Position numbers and translations under genes: made by a program
The notes under the pieces: model-generated
The model's input: only the letters and a program-made list of their open reading frames with translations
The model's database searches: none
What the model was told of the DNA's origin: nothing
In this document: in pieces, positions 61,650 to 64,000 of the stretch
Layout of the letters: each line of letters starts with the position of its first letter
How positions within the stretch are numbered: position 1 is the first letter of the stretch
Origin: UBA7803 sp034522075
GTDB lineage: Bacteria; Pseudomonadota; Gammaproteobacteria; Pseudomonadales; Azotimanducaceae
DNA length: 64,000 nucleotides
Assembly: GCA_034522075.1 (NCBI GenBank)
Contig: JAXHLO010000019.1
Location: 1-64,000 of the forward strand
Direction: 5' to 3'

Positions 61650-61724
61650 TGGCTGGGGTGGCAGGATTCGAACCTGCGAATGCCGGGATCAAAACCCGGT
61701 GCCTTACCGCTTGGCGACACCCCA
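61650..61724 (-). tRNA. tRNA-Gln (TTG)
   Basis: Minus-strand cloverleaf: acceptor TGGGGTG/CACCCCA, D arm with AAGCGGTAAGG, anticodon stem CCGGG/CCCGG with loop TTTTGAT (anticodon TTG), T arm CGCAGGTTCGAATCCTGCC, discriminator G and encoded CCA at 61650-61652. It sits 32 bases upstream of prs and may share its promoter. The gap 61725-61919 contains no gene. Confidence 0.95.
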
Positions 61725-61919
61725 ACGGACCCAGTCAGGACTATAGCGCGTCACATTGACACACCCTGTCACAGCGCCTGTGGACGTGGACATACCAACA
61801 GAATCAGCCGTGATCGGGCGCATCGTAACCTGCCGGATAACCGGCCGGCCGCGCGAGGGCGGGTATTGTCCTTACCCTATCAATGCCTGTCAAACCAATT
61901 AGCTCAATAAATCAACAGG

Positions 61920-62540
61920 TTAAATTTGCCACTCGGAGATGGCCAGCCGCACCCGGTATTCGCCCCGCCGGGCCGTCACGCGATGCGGCAGGTACACCGG
62001 TTGGTCATCCCCGGCGGCATCACTAAGACGCTGATAGCGCTCGAGTTCCACCTGCCAGCCGAGCTGGCGGAACGCCGTCAGGCGGCCGGCCGCGTCTTTG
62101 ACCCGCCCGGCAACCGAGCCGTTCGGGGCCGGCCGGCCGCGCACCCAGTGAGGCAGCACCGCCAGCGGCAGACTCCACCCCAGGTGCCGGTTCATCACCG
62201 CCTCCGACGGGCCGCTGGAGATGACCGAGCCGTCGCTGTCGCGCAGTTCCAGGGTATGCTGGTCGCCGGCCAGTTGCAGCCGGCCCTGGCCCAGCGGGCC
62301 CCACAGGTCGATCCTGAAAGCCGCCGCCTGCTGCCGCCAGAGAAAGCGTGCCGAAAAGCTCTCGTCCGCCTGCACGATCCCCAGCTTGCCGCGCAGATCG
62401 AAACCATCCTGCGCCGGGCCTTCCGCCGGCAGACTGGCGCAGCCTGCCCCGGTGAAAAGAAAAAAAACGTTGATAAATAGCCACTTAGAGCGGCACAACA
62501 GCAGCTTCACGGTGCCTGTACTCTGGTATGATAAAAACAC
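61920..62540 (-). CDS. lolB: Outer-membrane lipoprotein LolB
   Basis: 206 residues as drawn; a GTG at 62510 would give a more typical signal peptide and leave more room for the divergent promoter. LolB receives lipoproteins from LolA and inserts them in the outer membrane. Signal region KWLFINVFFLFTGAGCASLP has a lipobox TGAGC. The mature domain shows the LolB pattern FDLRGKLGIVQADESFSARF, FRIDLWGPLGQGRLQLAG and a C-terminal LPHRVTARRGEYRVRLAIS. Divergent from hemA, as in most gammaproteobacteria. ispE does not follow it, which is unusual. Confidence 0.9.
   Translation of the reverse strand: MFLSYQSTGTVKLLLCRSKWLFINVFFLFTGAGCASLPAEGPAQDGFDLRGKLGIVQADESFSARFLWRQQAAAFRIDLWGPLGQGRLQLAGDQHTLELRDSDGSVISSGPSEAVMNRHLGWSLPLAVLPHWVRGRPAPNGSVAGRVKDAAGRLTAFRQLGWQVELERYQRLSDAAGDDQPVYLPHRVTARRGEYRVRLAISEWQI
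62526..62531 (+). promoter_or_regulatory. Possible -10 box for hemA
   Basis: GGTATGATAAAA contains TATGAT at 62526-62531, 30 bases before the hemA ATG. No good -35 is seen at 17 bases; GCTTCA is the nearest weak match. The box lies inside the longest possible lolB frame, which favours the shorter lolB start. Confidence 0.4.
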
Positions 62541-62560
62541 TCGTGCATCATTCCTGACTC

Positions 62561-63814
62561 ATGGCGATACTGGCATACGGCGTTAACTATCGCACGGCGC
62601 CCCTCGATCTGCGTGAACGCATTGCGTTCCCGGAAGAGGGGATCGCCGCGGCGCTGCATGCCATCCGCAGCACGGTGCCTACGCTGTCCGAGGCAGCCAT
62701 CGTCTCCACCTGCAATCGCACGGAACTCTACGCCGCGCTGGACCCGGCCGACGAAGGTCTGATTCCCACCTGGCTGTCCGCCTACCGGTCAGTAGAAAGC
62801 AGCGAACTGGCAAGCATGGCCTACACCTACTGGGACGCCGATGCCGCACGCCACGCCATTCGCGTAGCATCGGGGCTCGATTCCCAGGTGCTCGGCGAAC
62901 CACAGATTCTCGGGCAGGTGAAAACGGCCTACGACATCGCCCGCTCGGCCGGCACCCTGGGCCCGGAATTGAGCCTGCTGTCAAAGGTGACTCTGAGCGC
63001 CGCCAAACGGGTGCGCAGCGACACCGACATCGGCCGCAACCCGGTGTCGGTCGCCTACGCCGCCGTGGTCATGGCGCAGCAGATCTTCACCGACCTGGGC
63101 ACCAAACGCGCCCTGCTGCTGGGCGCCGGCGACACCATTGCCCGGGTAGCGGAACATCTGCATCACAGCGGCATCGGCGCCATGGCCGTGGCCAACCGGA
63201 CCCTGGCAAACGCTGAAGCCCTGGCCGGCCGTTTCAATGCCCGGGCCATGCAGCTCACCGATGTGGCCGGCGAATTGCACCACTACGACATCGTCATCGC
63301 GTCCACCGGCAGCGCCCTGCCGGTCGTGGGCAAAGGCGCCATAGAACATGCCATCCGGTTGCGCCGGCGCCGACCGATATTCATCGTCGACATCGCCATT
63401 CCGCGGGATGTGGAGCCGGAGGCGGCGGATCTCGACGACGTGTATCTCTACACCATCGACGACCTCACCGAGATCATCGAGGAGAACGTGCGGCAACGCC
63501 GGGCGGCAGCGGAATCGGCAGAAACGCTGGTCGACGACGGTGCCAGCCACTACATCCGCGAGCGCCGCGCCCATCAGAGCCGTGCTCTTCTGCGCGGTTT
63601 CCGCGACCAGGCGGAGGCGATCAAATCTGCAGAACTCGAGCGGGCCGTGAAGGACCTGAACCGCGGTGCCGATCCGGAGGCGGTGATGGCTGCGCTGGCG
63701 AGATCCATCACGAACAAACTGATCCACCAGCCCACCGTGGCGATCCGGGAGGCCAGTGCAGACGGCCGCAACGATCTCTTAGAATACCTGAAAACTCTCT
63801 ACCGCCTCGACTGA
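62561..63814 (+). CDS. hemA: Glutamyl-tRNA reductase
   Basis: 417 residues, first committed step of C5 tetrapyrrole synthesis: reduces glutamyl-tRNA to glutamate-1-semialdehyde using NADPH. The N-terminal domain begins GVNYRTAPLDLRERIAFPE, the catalytic Cys is in IVSTCNRTELYAAL (about residues 47-60), and the NADPH domain has ALLLGAGDTIARVAEHL near 183. The C-terminal dimerisation helix ends at residue 417. prfA follows 18 bases downstream on the same strand, the conserved hemA-prfA order. Confidence 0.97.
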   Translation: MAILAYGVNYRTAPLDLRERIAFPEEGIAAALHAIRSTVPTLSEAAIVSTCNRTELYAALDPADEGLIPTWLSAYRSVESSELASMAYTYWDADAARHAIRVASGLDSQVLGEPQILGQVKTAYDIARSAGTLGPELSLLSKVTLSAAKRVRSDTDIGRNPVSVAYAAVVMAQQIFTDLGTKRALLLGAGDTIARVAEHLHHSGIGAMAVANRTLANAEALAGRFNARAMQLTDVAGELHHYDIVIASTGSALPVVGKGAIEHAIRLRRRRPIFIVDIAIPRDVEPEAADLDDVYLYTIDDLTEIIEENVRQRRAAAESAETLVDDGASHYIRERRAHQSRALLRGFRDQAEAIKSAELERAVKDLNRGADPEAVMAALARSITNKLIHQPTVAIREASADGRNDLLEYLKTLYRLD

Positions 63815-63832
63815 CCGTCCGCGGAAGCATTC

Positions 63833-64000
63833 ATGTCTCTCTCACCATCCATGATGGCCAAACTCGACGGCCTCCACGACCGCTACGAGGAAGTCAGCGC
63901 TCTGCTCGCGGAGCACGACGTCGTGGCCGACCGCGACCAGTTCGCGGCGCTGTCACGGGAGTTCGCCGAACTCGAACCCATCATGCAGAGCTTCGCCGCC
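63833..64000 (+). CDS. prfA: Peptide chain release factor 1, N-terminal part
   Basis: The first 56 codons of an RF1-like protein, cut by the window edge. The start MSLSPSMMAKLDGLHDRYEE and the helical continuation EVSALLAEHDVVADRDQFAA match the N-terminal helices of RF1, which ends translation at UAA and UAG. The GGQ and PxT motifs lie beyond the window. Location directly after hemA supports the assignment. Confidence 0.88.
   Translation, partial: MSLSPSMMAKLDGLHDRYEEVSALLAEHDVVADRDQFAALSREFAELEPIMQSFAA

Noticed and set aside
61618..61725. An N-terminal extension of prs.
   Set aside because: The extension is read through the tRNA-Gln gene and has no homology; the GTG at 61617 with AGAGGA upstream fits Prs exactly.
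1..64000. CRISPR arrays, prophage genes, rRNA operons and replication origins.
   Set aside because: No regularly spaced direct repeats of CRISPR type, no phage structural or integrase genes, no rRNA and no dnaA-box cluster or parAB genes were seen.

Overview
The window looks like part of a GC-rich gammaproteobacterial chromosome, probably from a marine or salt-tolerant heterotroph. The core gene content supports this: cmoA-cmoB (tRNA wobble-uridine modification), lolB, the prs-rplY-pth-ychF block beside tRNA-Gln, hemA-prfA, ppk1 and Ppx/GppA, and rimK with its protease partner. A complete glycine-to-betaine pathway (two N-methyltransferases plus metK) points to osmotic stress. No species can be assigned by reading alone.

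Layout. 0.1-2 kb: molybdenum cofactor genes mobA and moeA. 2-7 kb (minus strand): an arsenic operon (arsR, acr3, an ArsC-VOC fusion) running into a universal stress protein, a class II amidotransferase and an FMN reductase. 7-10.5 kb: an alpha/beta hydrolase, a CinA-like/NadD-like fusion behind a 13-codon leader, and a MATE exporter. 10.6-14.8 kb: acyl-CoA and flavin-linked oxidoreductases. 14.9-21.1 kb: LemA, an M48 protease, Ppx/GppA and convergent ppk1. 21.2-25.1 kb: cmoAB, a membrane-tethered winged-helix protein, an acyl-CoA dehydrogenase, a lipoprotein and a DUF385-like protein. 25.1-32.2 kb (minus): Smr, PhyH, a frameshifted aldehyde dehydrogenase, a large hybrid histidine kinase and a radical SAM protein. 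32.3-35.6 kb: a retropepsin-like lipoprotein, an inactive-transglutaminase 7TM protein and an ATP-grasp ligase. 35.7-38.3 kb: an amidohydrolase and an APH-family kinase.

37.8-44.0 kb is a decayed accessory region. It holds a frameshifted DUF222/HNH gene, an ISL3-family insertion sequence whose two terminal inverted repeats can be read (38986-40516), and a ~3 kb block of broken genes. Those include an S9-like hydrolase and a winged-helix/TM/alpha-beta-hydrolase fusion. The block is bracketed by two diverged inverted copies of a ~165 bp sequence. The esterase next to it has a tail made from one of those copies.

45-49.5 kb: a tightly overlapping VOC - NorQ-type AAA+ ATPase - NorD-type VWA operon, then a BAX-inhibitor-1 protein. 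49.6-52.6 kb (minus): a rimB-like retropepsin, rimK and an AstE/aspartoacylase-like hydrolase, plus an exported peroxiredoxin. 52.6-56.1 kb: a tandem-repeat-bearing leader, the two betaine methyltransferases (the second frameshifted), metK and tRNA-Met. 56.2-64 kb: an MFS transporter, a membrane protein, ychF-pth-rplY-prs, tRNA-Gln, lolB, and divergent hemA-prfA (cut by the window edge). ispE is absent from its usual place between lolB and prs.

The most interesting elements are: two different ATP-grasp/retropepsin peptide-modification modules 15 kb apart, one with a degenerate protease motif; the VOC-NorQ-NorD operon; the CinA-NadD fusion with its coupled leader; the ArsC-VOC fusion; and the inverted repeats around the decayed island.
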